From Haloferax sp. Atlit-12N (GTDB taxonomy: Archaea > Halobacteriota > Halobacteria > Halobacteriales > Haloferacaceae), in NCBI RefSeq assembly GCF_003383095.1, contig NZ_PSYW01000001.1:372001-436000 (forward strand): a stretch of 64,000 bases of DNA, read 5' to 3'. Positions 42,015 to 51,885 of this stretch are shown in pieces. Under the pieces are notes generated by a model. That model saw only the letters and a program-made list of their open reading frames with translations. It was not told the DNA's origin and did not search any database. A program made the position numbers and the translations under genes. How positions within the stretch are numbered: the first letter of the stretch is position 1; each line of letters starts with the position of its first letter.

Positions 42015-44123
42015 ATGACGCTTTCCGACGCGGACCGCGACCTCGTCGTCGCCGAGCTCGGTCGAGACCCGACGCCGGCCGAGGAGATACTCTTCGAAAA
42101 CCTCTGGAGCGAACACTGCGCCTACCGGTCGTCTCGCCCGCTTCTGTCGGCGTTCGACTCGGAGGGCGACCAGGTCGTCATCGGCCCCGGTGACGACGCG
42201 GCGGTCGTCGCTCTGGACGACGACACCTACATCACGCTCGGTATCGAGAGCCACAACCACCCCTCCTACGTCGACCCCTACGACGGCGCGGCCACGGGCG
42301 TCGGCGGCATCGTCCGCGACACCCTCTCGATGGGCGCGTACCCCATCGCGCTCGCCGACTGCCTCTACTTCGGCGACTTCGACCGCGAGCACTCGCGGTA
42401 CCTCCTCGACGGCGTCGTCGAGGGCATCGCCGACTACGGCAACGCCATCGGCGTCCCCACCGTGACCGGTTCGACCTCGTTCCACGAGAACTACGAGGGC
42501 AACCCCCTCGTCAACGTCGCCTGCGTCGGCCTCCTGTCGGCCGACCGCCTCGTCACGGCCGAAGCCCAGAAGGCGGGTAACAAGCTCGTCCTCGTCGGTA
42601 GTTCGACCGGCCGCGACGGCCTCGGCGGCGCGTCCTTCGCCAGCGAAGACCTCGCGGAGGACGCCGAAACCGAAGACCGCCCCGCGGTGCAGGTCGGCGA
42701 CCCCTACACGGAGAAACTGCTCATCGAGTGCAACGAGGCGCTCATCGACGAGGAACTCGTCGAGTCCGCCCGCGACCTCGGGGCCGCCGGCCTCGGCGGC
42801 GCGTCCTCGGAACTCGTCGCCAAGGGCGGCTTCGGCGCGGAAATCGACCTCGAAAAGGTCCACCAGCGCGAGCCGAACATGAACGCCTTCGAGATTCTCC
42901 TCTCGGAGTCCCAAGAGCGCATGTGCTACGAGGTGACCCCCGAGAACGTCGAGCGCGTGCAGGAACTCGCCGCGCGCTTCGACCTCGGCAGCGCCGTCAT
43001 CGGCGAGGTCGTCGAGGGCAACTACGTCTGCACCTTCGACGGCGAACCCGTCGTCGACGTGCCCCCGGAGTTCCTCGCCGAGGGCGCGCCGATGAACGAC
43101 CTCGACTCCGTCGAACCCGTGTCGGCGGAGCGCGACCTGCCCGCGTTCGACCTCGAAGACGCGTTCGAGGCGGTCGTCTCCGACCCCAACACGGCGTCGA
43201 AGCGCTGGGTCTACCGCCAGTACGACCACGAGGTCGGCCTGCGGACCGCCCGCCGGCCCGGCGACGACGCGGCGCTCCTCGACGTGCCCGAAGCTGACAC
43301 GAAACTCGCGTTCACCGGCGGCGCGGACCCCAACTGGACGACCGCCGCGCCTTACGACGGCGCGCGCGCCGTCGCCTTCGAGAACGCGACCAACCTCGCC
43401 GCGAAGGGCGCGTCGCCCCTCGCGACCGTCGACTGTCTCAACGGCGGCAACCCCGAGAAACCCGACGTGTACGGCGGCTTCAAGGGCATCGTCGACGGCC
43501 TCGCCGACATGTGCCGGGCGCTTTCGGTCCCGGTCGTCGGCGGCAACGTCTCGCTGTACAACGACTCCGTCTCCGGTCCGATTCCGCCGACGCCGACGCT
43601 GGCGATGGTGGGTAAGGCGGACGGCTCCTCGCCCGGCCTCTCGCTTTCGGGCGAGGGCGACCTGTTCCTCGTCGGCTTCGACGGCGGCGCGCTCGGCGGT
43701 TCGGCGGTCCTCGAACACGTCGGCGGCTCCGACGCCTTCCCGGCACTCCCCGAGGACGCCGACGCCGCGACGGCGGTCGAGACGATTCGGACGGTCGCGG
43801 CCGACGAGTCCACGGTCGCGGTCCACGACGTGAGCCACGGCGGCCTCGCGGTCGCGCTGGCCGAGATGGTCACCGACGAGGTCGGCGCGGACGTGTCCGT
43901 CGCCGACTACGTCTCGCTGTTCGAGGAGACGCCCGGTCGCGTCGTCGTCGAGACGACCGACGAGGCCGCGCTCCGCGACCTCGCGGGCGACGTTCCCGTG
44001 GTCGAACTCGGGGCGACGACCGACGACGCGACGCTCTCGCTCGCGGTCGACGGCGACGAGGTCGCTTACGGCGCGGCCGACATCGCCGACCTGCGCGACG
44101 TGCTCGCGCGTGAACTCGACTGA
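42015..44123 (+). CDS. purL: Phosphoribosylformylglycinamidine synthase II
   Basis: The 702-residue protein uses ATP and ammonia from PurQ to turn FGAR into FGAM. Motifs are in order: [17 protein letters not shown] near residue 30 (EHC-YRS), [56 protein letters not shown] and later [10 protein letters not shown]. This is the small archaeal/Gram-positive type that needs separate PurS and PurQ, which are not in the window. TATA-like TTTACA lies about 28 bp upstream, suggesting a near-leaderless transcript. Confidence 0.96.
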   Translation: MTLSDADRDLVVAELGRDPTPAEEILFENLWSEHCAYRSSRPLLSAFDSEGDQVVIGPGDDAAVVALDDDTYITLGIESHNHPSYVDPYDGAATGVGGIVRDTLSMGAYPIALADCLYFGDFDREHSRYLLDGVVEGIADYGNAIGVPTVTGSTSFHENYEGNPLVNVACVGLLSADRLVTAEAQKAGNKLVLVGSSTGRDGLGGASFASEDLAEDAETEDRPAVQVGDPYTEKLLIECNEALIDEELVESARDLGAAGLGGASSELVAKGGFGAEIDLEKVHQREPNMNAFEILLSESQERMCYEVTPENVERVQELAARFDLGSAVIGEVVEGNYVCTFDGEPVVDVPPEFLAEGAPMNDLDSVEPVSAERDLPAFDLEDAFEAVVSDPNTASKRWVYRQYDHEVGLRTARRPGDDAALLDVPEADTKLAFTGGADPNWTTAAPYDGARAVAFENATNLAAKGASPLATVDCLNGGNPEKPDVYGGFKGIVDGLADMCRALSVPVVGGNVSLYNDSVSGPIPPTPTLAMVGKADGSSPGLSLSGEGDLFLVGFDGGALGGSAVLEHVGGSDAFPALPEDADAATAVETIRTVAADESTVAVHDVSHGGLAVALAEMVTDEVGADVSVADYVSLFEETPGRVVVETTDEAALRDLAGDVPVVELGATTDDATLSLAVDGDEVAYGAADIADLRDVLARELD

Positions 44124-44168
44124 ACCGAAACCTAAACTGCAAAAACGCGTCCGCGTCGCACCGCCTCG

Positions 44169-45140
44169 CTACGGTTCGAGGACGACTTTTCCGCTGCTCT
44201 TTCTGGCTTCGATGTACTCGTGGGCCGCCGCGGCGTCTTCGAGGTCGAACGCCTCGCCGACGACCACGTCGAGTTCGCCCGCGGCGAGCAGTTCGGACAG
44301 TTTCGGCACCGCGCCGAGGACCGACTCGGGGCGCTGTTGCATCGCGCTTCCGAGGTGGAAGCCGATGACGGACTTGTTCTCGAACAGCAGGCGCGTCGGG
44401 TCCGCTTCGGCCGCGTCGCCGGAGGCCGCGCCGTAGGTGACGAGTCGGCCGAAGTCGGCGAGGGCGTCGAGACTGCGCTCGAACGTCTCGCCGCCGACGC
44501 CGTCGAGGACGAGGTCGACACCCGCGCCGTCGGTCTCGTCGGCGACGACCTCGCGGAAGTCCTCCTCGGTGTACTGGATGCCGTGGTCGAGGCCGAGGTC
44601 GGCCGCGAGGTCGAGTTTCTCCTCGGTGCTGGCCGTGCCGAACGTCTCGACGCCGGCGTGGGAGGCGAGTTGGACCGCCGCGGTGCCGACGCCGCCGGCG
44701 GCCGCCTGAATCAGCACGCGCTCGTCGTCCGCGAGGTCGCCCCACTCGTGGAGGCAGTTGTAGGCGGTGAGGAACTGGACGGGGAAGCCGGCGGCCTCGG
44801 CGAACGACATCGACTCGGGCACGTCGAACAGCGTCGGGGCCGGCGTGGTGACGTACTCGGCGTACGCCCCGCCGCCGGTCATGGCGACGACGCGCTCGCC
44901 GACTTCGCGGTCGACGCCCTCGCCGACCGCGTCGATGGTGCCCGCGGCCTCCATCCCCGGCGTGTACGGCGGCTCCGGACCGTCTCGGTAGGTCCCGCGC
45001 CGCTGCATGATGTCGGCGAAGTTGATGCCGGCGGCCTCGACGGCGATGCGGACCTCGCCCGGGCCCGGTTCGGGCGTCTCGGTCTCCCGCAGTTCGAGGC
45101 TGTCGGAACTTCCGAACTCGGTGACGACGATAGATTTCAC
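44169..45140 (-). CDS. NADPH:quinone oxidoreductase (zinc-less MDR)
   Basis: The 323-residue medium-chain reductase has the QOR pattern: INFADIMQRRGTYRDGPEPP, PGMEAAGTIDAVGEGVD and the nucleotide-binding AAAGGVGTAAVQLASHAGVE. No zinc ligands are present, as expected for the QOR branch. It likely reduces quinones or enones with NADPH. Confidence 0.92.
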   Translation of the reverse strand: MKSIVVTEFGSSDSLELRETETPEPGPGEVRIAVEAAGINFADIMQRRGTYRDGPEPPYTPGMEAAGTIDAVGEGVDREVGERVVAMTGGGAYAEYVTTPAPTLFDVPESMSFAEAAGFPVQFLTAYNCLHEWGDLADDERVLIQAAAGGVGTAAVQLASHAGVETFGTASTEEKLDLAADLGLDHGIQYTEEDFREVVADETDGAGVDLVLDGVGGETFERSLDALADFGRLVTYGAASGDAAEADPTRLLFENKSVIGFHLGSAMQQRPESVLGAVPKLSELLAAGELDVVVGEAFDLEDAAAAHEYIEARKSSGKVVLEP

Positions 45141-45225
45141 ACTGGCCCGTAGCAGCGTCGGTCTGAAAAGGGGAGAGAACGCGGAAGTTCGTACAAATTG
45201 CCGGTTCTGGGGGTCCCGGGCGCGC

Positions 45226-45399
45226 TTACGCCAGCGCCAGCGGGAGGCCGAACACGACGACGAGGCCGACGACGAGAACGAGGATGCCGGTCGTGACCTG
45301 ACTCATCGAGAACTCCTGCATCGGGGAGGTGACGCGGGCGTCCTCGTCCGCGTGGTGGTCGTCGTGTCCGTGGCCGCCGTGGTCGTGGTCGTCGCTCAT
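45226..45399 (-). CDS. Small His-rich single-span membrane protein
   Basis: The 57-residue protein has a His/Asp-rich N-terminus (MSDDHDHGGHGHDDHHADED), then one hydrophobic helix (TTGILVLVVGLVVVFGLPLA) at the C-terminus. The His cluster could bind Zn, Ni or Cu. I recognise it as a conserved short haloarchaeal type without function. Start at 45399 is chosen because the longer frame is high-GC, basic and unlike its neighbours. Confidence 0.65.
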   Translation of the reverse strand: MSDDHDHGGHGHDDHHADEDARVTSPMQEFSMSQVTTGILVLVVGLVVVFGLPLALA

Positions 45400-45551
45400 A
45401 CGCGGGGCGACGGGTTCGCGGTACAAAAACGCACCTAACCGTCGTCCGCGGGCGCTCCGCGTCGCCACCATCGACTCACCGGCGTCGCTACAACGTGTCC
45501 GCGGAGACGACTCCCGCGCCGACGACCCACACCGACTGCGCGCCGACCGAC

Positions 45552-45707
45552 TCACGACCGATACAAGTGAAGCGTAACCAGAAATACGAGGCAGAGCGGG
45601 AGAATCGGCGCGGCCGCTTCCAGCGGGACCAAAAGCAACACGACTGCGGACAGCACCACGTACTCGGTGACGACCAACAGGCTGATGACTTCGGTGGGGT
45701 CGGCCAT
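45552..45707 (-). CDS. Small two-span membrane protein
   Basis: The 51-residue protein MADPTEVISLLVVTEYVV then LLLVPLEAAAPILPLCLVF is almost entirely hydrophobic, with one or two spans and a short polar tail. It is probably a real small gene because it has a clean acidic start and length typical of haloarchaeal membrane microproteins. Function unknown. Confidence 0.5.
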   Translation of the reverse strand: MADPTEVISLLVVTEYVVLSAVVLLLVPLEAAAPILPLCLVFLVTLHLYRS

Positions 45708-45777
45708 CGTGGAACCTGTCTCTGGGTCTCCTCCTCGCGGAACCGGTATCAAAGTGATTCTTTGGCGGAGCGCGTCT

Positions 45778-46401
45778 TCACGCGCGTTCCGTCGGTGCGA
45801 GCGACGCCATCTCGAAGTGCGCGTTGTCACACACTCGGCCGGCCAGCGTCGCCTCACGCACCGCCGGGTCATCGTGCGGGCCGCCCCGGACTCGGAGGGT
45901 AGCCACCTCGCCGACGACCGACCGGATTCCGGTATCGACCGCCTCGCGAATCTCGTCGGCGACGACGAGCGACACCGACTCGAAGCGGCAGTCATCGGCC
46001 GACCCAAGTTCCGAGAGGAGGTCGCTGTCCGGCGATTGGAGTTCGATTCGGAATCCCCACGGGGTGACGAGGAACGTCCGCCGCTCGTTCTCGGTCACCG
46101 GCCAATCTCGCGCTGTCGCCCGCTCGACGACCGCCGACACGTCGGCGACGACCACCCCGAGGTGGTCGAACGAAAGCCTCGGGCCGGGCGTGAGCGTCAC
46201 GTCGGCCATCCCGCTGCGATTCGTCTGCAACCGCAGGCGGAAGTCGTCCGGGGCGTCGTCGTCGGCCGCCAGCGCGACCGACTCGCCGGCGGCGGTTCCG
46301 AAACGCGCGACGGGGGCGATTCCGTGCGACGAGAGAACCGACGTGGCGTGGTCGATATCGGGGACGTGGTAGTGGAGGTGGAACACAGTTGGGGAGTTCA
46401 C
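45778..46401 (-). CDS. VOC (glyoxalase/bleomycin-resistance) superfamily protein
   Basis: The 207-residue protein begins at GTG 46401 (MNSPTVFHLHYHVPDIDHAT). Two beta-alpha-beta-beta-beta units fit the VOC fold: VFHLHYHVPDIDHATSVLSS and RLSFDHLGVVVADVSAVVER, the latter with FLVTPWGFRIELQSPD as metal-site strands. Possible metal-dependent dioxygenase or isomerase; substrate unknown. It is divergent from hisF. Confidence 0.8.
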   Translation of the reverse strand: MNSPTVFHLHYHVPDIDHATSVLSSHGIAPVARFGTAAGESVALAADDDAPDDFRLRLQTNRSGMADVTLTPGPRLSFDHLGVVVADVSAVVERATARDWPVTENERRTFLVTPWGFRIELQSPDSDLLSELGSADDCRFESVSLVVADEIREAVDTGIRSVVGEVATLRVRGGPHDDPAVREATLAGRVCDNAHFEMASLAPTERA

Positions 46402-46506
46402 GAGAGACGAGTCGTTCCGTCCGGAGATGTACGTCCCGGTTCTCCCGAACCCCCCTGCCGTAGTCGAAACGGTGAAACGGCTCTTTCGCCAACGATTCGG
46501 TAGCGA

Positions 46507-47319
46507 ATGCTCACGAAGCGCATCATCCCCTGTATCGACGTTGACCTCGACGAGGACGGGAACCCGGCCGTCTACACCGGTGTCAACTTCGAGGACCTGA
46601 AGTACACGGGCGACCCGGTCGAGATGGCTAAACTGTACAACGAGGCGGGCGCGGACGAGTTCGTCTTCCTCGACATCACCGCCTCCGCCGAGGGGCGCGA
46701 AACGATGCTCGACACCGTCTCGAAGGTCGCGGACGAGGTGTTCATCCCGCTGACCGTCGGCGGCGGTATCCGCACCCGCGACGACATCAAAGAGACGCTC
46801 CGCGCCGGCGCGGACAAGGTCTCTATCAACACCGCGGCGCTCCAGAACCCCGACCTCATCGAGGAGGGCGCGCGCTCCTTCGGCAGTCAGTGCATCGTCA
46901 TCTCGGTGGACGCCCGCCGACGCTACGACGAGGCGGGCGAGCACTACGCCGAGGTGGACGGCGAGTCCTGCTGGTTCGAGTGCACCGTCAAGGGCGGCCG
47001 CGAGGGCACCGGCGTCGACGTTATCGAGTGGGCCCGCGAGGCCGAGTCCCGCGGCGCGGGCGAACTATTCATCAACTCCATCGACGCCGACGGCACGAAA
47101 GACGGCTACGACATCCCGCTGACGAAGGCCGTCTGCGACAACGTCTCGACGCCCGTCATCGCCTCCTCCGGCTGTGGCGGCCCCGAGGACATGCACGAAG
47201 TGTTCACCGAGGCCGGCGCGGACGCGGGTCTCGCCGCCTCTATCTTCCACTTCGACGAGTACACGATTCAGGACGTCAAGGAGTACCTCGACGAGCGCGA
47301 CGTGCCGGTACGGCTGTAA
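46507..47319 (+). CDS. hisF: Imidazole glycerol phosphate synthase cyclase subunit
   Basis: The 270-residue (beta/alpha)8 barrel closes the imidazole ring of histidine using ammonia from HisH. It begins [18 protein letters not shown] with the catalytic Asp (CIDVD, D11), and the second Asp is in [19 protein letters not shown]. Phosphate-binding loops [11 protein letters not shown] and [10 protein letters not shown] are intact. A small insertion ([20 protein letters not shown]) near residue 140 is typical of haloarchaeal HisF. hisH is not adjacent. Confidence 0.96.
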   Translation: MLTKRIIPCIDVDLDEDGNPAVYTGVNFEDLKYTGDPVEMAKLYNEAGADEFVFLDITASAEGRETMLDTVSKVADEVFIPLTVGGGIRTRDDIKETLRAGADKVSINTAALQNPDLIEEGARSFGSQCIVISVDARRRYDEAGEHYAEVDGESCWFECTVKGGREGTGVDVIEWAREAESRGAGELFINSIDADGTKDGYDIPLTKAVCDNVSTPVIASSGCGGPEDMHEVFTEAGADAGLAASIFHFDEYTIQDVKEYLDERDVPVRL

Positions 47320-47463
47320 GCGTCCGCGACTCCGCGACCGGTTCCCGTCTCTCTTCGTCCTCTTCTCGCAGTATTCTCGTCCCCGCCCCGACCCGCCGGT
47401 CGTGCGACCCCCGCGCAGTCGGAACCAATCTTAACCCGCCGGCGCGCCGTATCTCGACCCGAG

Positions 47464-48024
47464 ATGACCGACGACGCGTGGCTCGACGCCCTCCGTACGC
47501 ACCGCGAAGAGAAGGACCGCTATCTCGCCGCGGACCGCAACTCCCCGATTCCGCCGGACCAGCGGGAGTTTTTCGACGGCCTCGACTACTTCGACCCCGA
47601 CCCCGACCTCCGGTTCGAACTCGAACTCCGGGAGTACGACGACCCCGAGCGCATCACCATCGGTACCTCGACCGACGGCGAGCGCGAGTATCTCGCGTGG
47701 GGACGCTTCGAGTTCGAGGTCGACGGCGAATCCTACGCGCTCGACGCCTACCGGGCCGACGCCGACGAGGACCGCCTGTGGGTGCCGTTCCGCGACGAGA
47801 CGAACACCGAGGAGACGTACGGAGCCGGCCGCTACCTCGACCTCGAAGCCGCGGACCGGACGGACGACGAACGGTGGGTGGTCGATTTCAACTACGCGTA
47901 CAACCCGTTTTGCGCCTATTCGCCGCGCTACGAGTGCCCGCTGGTTCCGATGGAGAACTGGCTCGACGTCCGTATCGAGGCCGGCGAGAAGGACTACGAG
48001 GGACCGGGCGGCGGGGGAGCGTAA
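47464..48024 (+). CDS. DUF1684 domain protein
   Basis: The 186-residue protein matches DUF1684: LRTHREEKDRYLAADRNSPI near the N-terminus, then LDYFDPDPDLRFELELREYD, and the C-terminal DFNYAYNPFCAYSPRYECPL with CPLVPMENWLDVRIEAGEK. The family is widespread in bacteria and haloarchaea; its function is unknown. Confidence 0.9.
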   Translation: MTDDAWLDALRTHREEKDRYLAADRNSPIPPDQREFFDGLDYFDPDPDLRFELELREYDDPERITIGTSTDGEREYLAWGRFEFEVDGESYALDAYRADADEDRLWVPFRDETNTEETYGAGRYLDLEAADRTDDERWVVDFNYAYNPFCAYSPRYECPLVPMENWLDVRIEAGEKDYEGPGGGGA

Positions 48025-48075
48025 CCGAGAAACGCGCCGCTCGCGGCCGAGCGGAAACGAGAGAGAACCCGCAGA

Positions 48076-48366
48076 TTACGCGTCGATACCGGCGCGGTAG
48101 GCGTCGGTGAAGTCGTCGGCGGTGCGCTGGACGCCCCGGGCGGCCTCCGCGAGCGCGTCGAGGGGGTCGACGCCGGGTTCCGTCTTGATAGAGAGGACGG
48201 GGTCCGTCTGTCCGCCGGACTGCTCGGGGTTCACGTCGTAGGTCGCGGCCGTGACGGTGTCGGTCTGGAGGAGTTCGCCCTTCAGGACGTTCATGAAGGT
48301 GTGGTCCTCGCCGCCGATTTCGATGCGGAGTTCCTCGTCGGTCTTGTCGATGACCCGCAGTTCCAT
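48076..48366 (-). CDS. rpo11: DNA-directed RNA polymerase subunit L (Rpo11)
   Basis: The 96-residue protein starts [20 protein letters not shown] and has the Rpo11/Rpb11 core [20 protein letters not shown], then [20 protein letters not shown]. It dimerises with Rpo3 in the assembly platform of RNA polymerase. It is 26 bp downstream of an MBL gene on the same strand, so it may be co-transcribed with it. Confidence 0.95.
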   Translation of the reverse strand: MELRVIDKTDEELRIEIGGEDHTFMNVLKGELLQTDTVTAATYDVNPEQSGGQTDPVLSIKTEPGVDPLDALAEAARGVQRTADDFTDAYRAGIDA

Positions 48367-48392
48367 GGCTCTCCGTTCCCTCCAGCGGCGTT

Positions 48393-49385
48393 TTAACGTT
48401 TCGTCTCGGGGACCGCGACCAGTTCGTCGAATTCCGGGTCCGCGTCGAGGAGTTCGTACCGCCCGCCGTCGTCCGGCGGCGCGACGACGCCCTCGGCGAC
48501 GAGGTGGTCCAGATGGGCGAACGCCTCGCCGGGGCCGTGGAGGATGTGGATGGCCGAGAGGTCGCCGAACAGGCGGGCGCTCACGGTCCACGCGTCGGCC
48601 GGCCCGTGGTCGTCGAGGACCGAGACGACGCGCTCGGTGCGCTCGCGGTGGTGTTGGGCGATGACGCGCGCCCGGCCGGCGGGGTCGTCGATGGGGTCGC
48701 GGTGGCCGGGCCACGCCCGCGCGAAGTCGCGGTCGGCGAGGCGCGCGAGGCTGTCGAGGTAGGTTTCGAGCGGGCGGTCGACCCGGAGGTCCGCGCCGCC
48801 GACGTTCGGCGTGTACTTCGGGAGGATGGCGTCGCCGACGAACGCCTCGCGGCCGCGCTCGCCGTCGAAGGCGAAGGCGCTCAGCCCCGCGGCGTGGCCG
48901 GGGAGGTGGACGACTTCGAGGTCGCCGTCGCCGGCGGCGATGCGGTCGCCGTCCTCGACTGGCGTCACGTCGACCCGGTCGCCCCGGAGGTCGTCGTGGC
49001 CGTCGAGGAACGCGGTCACTTCGGCGAGTGGTTCGTCGGGAATACGCCACTCCTCGAATCGGCGCTCGCGAATCTCGCGCTCGGCCGCGATGGCGTCCGG
49101 GTCACCCGCGACGATGCCCGCGTCGTCGGCGTGGACGTACACGGGTGCGCCGCTTTCGGCCTGGAGTTCGCCCGCGAGACCGGCGTGGTCGGCGTGCCAA
49201 TGGGTGAGGACGATTGCTTCGAGGTCGGCGACCTCGTAGCCGGCCGCGTCGAGTCCCTCGCGGAGGTCTCGGCGGACCGAGTCGGTCGCGACGCCGGCGT
49301 CGACCAGCGTCGGCCGGTCACCGGGGAGGAGGTAGGCGTTGTTCAGGCCCTCGAAGACGGTGTTGCCGAGCCGTATCCGTTCCAT
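48393..49385 (-). CDS. MBL-fold metallohydrolase with C-terminal winged-helix-like domain
   Basis: The 330-residue protein has the MBL motifs: [14 protein letters not shown] (HxHxDH), [14 protein letters not shown], then [15 protein letters not shown] and [12 protein letters not shown]. The C-terminal 90 residues ([20 protein letters not shown], then [20 protein letters not shown]) resemble the LACTB2/winged-helix tail. It probably acts on a thioester or phosphodiester. ATG 49385 gives [19 protein letters not shown], the natural start. Confidence 0.9.
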   Translation of the reverse strand: MERIRLGNTVFEGLNNAYLLPGDRPTLVDAGVATDSVRRDLREGLDAAGYEVADLEAIVLTHWHADHAGLAGELQAESGAPVYVHADDAGIVAGDPDAIAAEREIRERRFEEWRIPDEPLAEVTAFLDGHDDLRGDRVDVTPVEDGDRIAAGDGDLEVVHLPGHAAGLSAFAFDGERGREAFVGDAILPKYTPNVGGADLRVDRPLETYLDSLARLADRDFARAWPGHRDPIDDPAGRARVIAQHHRERTERVVSVLDDHGPADAWTVSARLFGDLSAIHILHGPGEAFAHLDHLVAEGVVAPPDDGGRYELLDADPEFDELVAVPETKR

Positions 49386-49551
49386 GCGGCCACCTGACCG
49401 CCGAGGTTCATGATTATTCCGAATGGTCACGAGGGCGCGGCGTCCCGCGGTTTGTCGTACACTCGCCGGCGGCTGGTCCGTTGACGGCCCGGCTCGTCGG
49501 GCGAACGCCCGGTACATTCAAAAGCCGGCGTCGCATCGAATCGCACGTCGA

Positions 49552-50697
49552 ATGCCGGTGGACTTCTACGAACTCCTCGGGGTCGAACGCGACGCCGAGA
49601 CGGCGGAAATAAAGCAGGCCTTTCGTCAGCGCGCTCGGGAGTATCACCCCGACGTCAACGACGACGAGCGAGCGACCGCGCAGTTCACCGTCGTCCGGAA
49701 GGCCTACGAAGTCCTCACCGACGACGCCGAGCGCGCCGACTACGACCGGATGGGTCACGGGACGTACGTCGAGAAACGCCTCGACGGCCTGACGAAGTTC
49801 AAGTTCCCCGGGAAGGCCGGTGAGAACGGCGGTTCCGGCGGGTCGAACGCCGGCGACCGGTCGGATTCGGGGCGGTCGTCGTCCTCCACCACAACGTCGT
49901 CCTCCTCGTCTTCTTCCGCTCGGTCGTCTTCTTCGTCTTCTCGGTCGTCCTCGACCTCCCGACGGTCGGCGTCCGGACGCGCGTCGTCTTCGTCCTCGAC
50001 CGCGAGTTCGTCGCGGTCGGGCCGGTCGAGTCGCTCGCGCACCTCGCAGTCGTCTTCTTCGTCCTCGTCGTCGCGGTCTACGGGTTCCTCGCGGTCGTCC
50101 TCGTCCTCGTCGTCACGAACCCGCACCGGAAAATCGCAATCCAGTCGGACGGGGACGACCGGCCGGTTCGAACGCGAGCGCGACGATTCCGAGTCGGCGG
50201 CCGCGTCAGCGTCGGCGTCCGGGGCGACGAACCCGCTTTGGTACGGATGGGGCGTCTCGCTCGCCGCACTCCTCGCGTATCTCGGCGGCTTCGCGTGGCA
50301 TCTCGCGGGCGACGGGGCGGAGTTCGTGACCGCGCTCACGTCGCTCGATACTGCCGCGCCCGCCGCGGGGCTCCTCGCGTTGTCGCCTCTGTCGGTGCCG
50401 AGCCTCGCCACCCTGCAGACCGCGGCGGCGACGCCGACACCAACGGTGCTCGTCTTCCCGGTCGCGGCGGCGCTCCTCGCCGTCTCGCTCGTCGCGGTTA
50501 TCGCCCGGTTCGGCCACGCGTGGACCACGTGGTTCTACGCGCTCGCGGCGGCCGTCCCGCTGGCGCTCGTGGCGGCCGGCGCGGTCGGTATCGGAAGACC
50601 CGTCGCGGTCGACCTCCTCGGCTTCGCCGTCTGCCCGCTTCTCGGGGCCGGCGGCTTCGTCGTCGACGCCGGTCGGTATCTCTTCGCCTCGCGCTGA
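49552..50697 (+). CDS. J-domain protein with Ser/Arg-rich linker and membrane C-terminus
   Basis: The 381-residue protein has an N-terminal J domain (FYELLGVERDAETAEIKQAF, with the HPD motif in REYHPDVNDDERAT), so it should stimulate DnaK. It is followed from about residue 95 to 225 by an extraordinary Ser-rich tract with Arg, Thr and Lys interspersed, likely disordered. The last 150 residues contain about four membrane spans (ALLAYLGGFAWHL, VLVFPVAAALLAVSLVAV and others). The Ser tract is basic, unlike the acidic proteome. The start at 49552 is set by the J domain. Function beyond J-protein is unknown. Confidence 0.85.
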   Translation: MPVDFYELLGVERDAETAEIKQAFRQRAREYHPDVNDDERATAQFTVVRKAYEVLTDDAERADYDRMGHGTYVEKRLDGLTKFKFPGKAGENGGSGGSNAGDRSDSGRSSSSTTTSSSSSSSARSSSSSSRSSSTSRRSASGRASSSSSTASSSRSGRSSRSRTSQSSSSSSSSRSTGSSRSSSSSSSRTRTGKSQSSRTGTTGRFERERDDSESAAASASASGATNPLWYGWGVSLAALLAYLGGFAWHLAGDGAEFVTALTSLDTAAPAAGLLALSPLSVPSLATLQTAAATPTPTVLVFPVAAALLAVSLVAVIARFGHAWTTWFYALAAAVPLALVAAGAVGIGRPVAVDLLGFAVCPLLGAGGFVVDAGRYLFASR

Positions 50698-50801
50698 CCG
50701 GCGCGGTGAGGGCCTCCCGGTGGCGCGGTCCGCGCTCGGGAGCCGCGGCCCGCGGGTCGCCGTCGCCCACGATTTTTGTCGTTCGCGTCCGACGGTTCGG
50801 T

Positions 50802-51476
50802 ATGGCCATCCCGACCGACTCGGTCCGGCGGTTCCGACTCCGTGCCGCGAACGCGTACCTCGTCTCCGACGGCTCGGAGACGGTGCTCGTCGACGCCGGG
50901 ACGCCGCGGGACCGCGACCGACTCCTCCGCGGCCTCGCCCGCGTGGACCTCGACCCCGGCGCTATCGACCGGGTGCTCGTGACCCACTTCGACCTCGACC
51001 ACGTCGGGACGCTCGCCTCGCTCAGCCTCCGCGACGACGTGCCGATTCACCTCGCCGAGCCGGACGCCTCACACCTGACAGGCGCGTCGAAGCCGTCGCT
51101 CCGGTCGGCGAAGGGCGCGGCGCAGCGCGTACTCACGTCGTTTCTCGACCGACCGACGAACACCGTGGAGGTCGTCCGCGACGGCGACGAACTCGGCGGC
51201 TTCGTCGCGTACCGGACGCCCGGGCACACCCCCGGCCACACCGCGTTCGTCCACGAGAACCACGGCGTCGCGTTCGTCGGCGACATGGTCCGCGAGTCGA
51301 ACGGGAGCCTCGGGCTGTTGCCGGGCATCCTCGCGACCGACGCCGCGGAAAACAGGCGGAGCGTCCGCGAGTTCGCGGCGCGCTGCCCGCCGGTCGACGT
51401 GGTCGCCATGGGACACGGAGAACCGATCACGGAGTACGGGTACGGCGCGCTCAAGCGACTCGCGGACAAGCTCTGA
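50802..51476 (+). CDS. MBL-fold metallohydrolase (Zn-dependent)
   Basis: The 224-residue protein has VLVTHFDLDHVGTLASLS (HxDxDH variant), GGFVAYRTPGHTPGHTAFV, VAFVGDMVRES and VAMGHGEPI, a complete MBL metal site. It starts MAIPTDSVRRFRLRAANAYL at 50802, preceded by a TTTTTG-containing stretch. Substrate unknown. Confidence 0.88.
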   Translation: MAIPTDSVRRFRLRAANAYLVSDGSETVLVDAGTPRDRDRLLRGLARVDLDPGAIDRVLVTHFDLDHVGTLASLSLRDDVPIHLAEPDASHLTGASKPSLRSAKGAAQRVLTSFLDRPTNTVEVVRDGDELGGFVAYRTPGHTPGHTAFVHENHGVAFVGDMVRESNGSLGLLPGILATDAAENRRSVREFAARCPPVDVVAMGHGEPITEYGYGALKRLADKL

Positions 51477-51554
51477 CCAGACAGCAGTCGCTCTCGGAGG
51501 TGTACGCGGTTACGTGACGGCGAGACGCCGAGCTATCGCTCGTGTCTGAGTTAA

Positions 51555-51668
51555 GAGCGGGGACCGCGGCCGAGCGCAGGTCCCCGGACTGACCAAGCCA
51601 CTGTGAGGAGCACCAGTCTCACAGCTGCCTGACGCGCCCGGCGGAAGTGAATCGAACCACGCGCGTCA
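51555..51668 (-). ncRNA. Candidate structured small RNA with three hairpins
   Basis: Three perfect stems follow one another: GACGCGC/GCGCGTC (51631-51637 with 51661-51667), CTGTGAG/CTCACAG (51601-51607 with 51618-51624), and an 8-bp GGGGACC/GGTCCCC stem (51558-51565 with 51579-51586). On the minus strand the central stem extends by G-U wobbles plus two Watson-Crick pairs (51596-51600 with 51625-51629), whereas on the plus strand those wobble positions are A-C mismatches, favouring the minus strand. A TTTTTACA box at 51689-51696 would place the start at about 51668, at the base of the first stem. Family not recognised; it is not a tRNA. Confidence 0.5.
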
Positions 51669-51689
51669 ACACCACGTTAGACACTAGTT

Positions 51690-51696
51690 GTAAAAA
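51690..51696 (-). promoter_or_regulatory. TATA-like box for the ncRNA candidate
   Basis: TTTTTAC on the minus strand in an AT-rich stretch, about 26 bp upstream of the predicted 5' end at 51668, which is the base of the first RNA stem. Confidence 0.45.
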
Positions 51697-51885
51697 GTCC
51701 TTTGTTATCGCCAATTAGAACCACGGCCTCCAGAACGACTGGATAAATATGCTCTTATGTGAGCCATATAGCCGTATCAACTGAACATATGATAACCTTC
51801 ATGGTTGTTACTGGACGAACGGACGCCAGAATCGTGAAGAATCTATCGAATACGTGGACGACGGTCGAATACGGCCGAAAATAGG

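Larger units (their letters stand above)
51477..51885. other. 409-bp intergenic region holding a structured RNA candidate
   Basis: The region lies between convergent genes. The proximal 190 bp are GC-rich with strong inverted repeats; the distal 190 bp (51685-51885) are AT-rich, with no convincing ORF. It carries the ncRNA candidate and its promoter described separately. Confidence 0.6.

Noticed and set aside
51559..51622. Plus-strand GGGGACCG and GTCTCAC resembling guide sequences for 23S rRNA around E. coli U2604/U2605 (H/ACA idea)
   Set aside because: Both segments are locked in local stems, the guide geometry is wrong, and the pairing evidence favours the minus strand.
51640..51660. GGTTCGATTC (minus strand) looking like a tRNA T-arm
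   Set aside because: The flanking bases do not form a 5-bp T-stem and no acceptor or anticodon arm is present.
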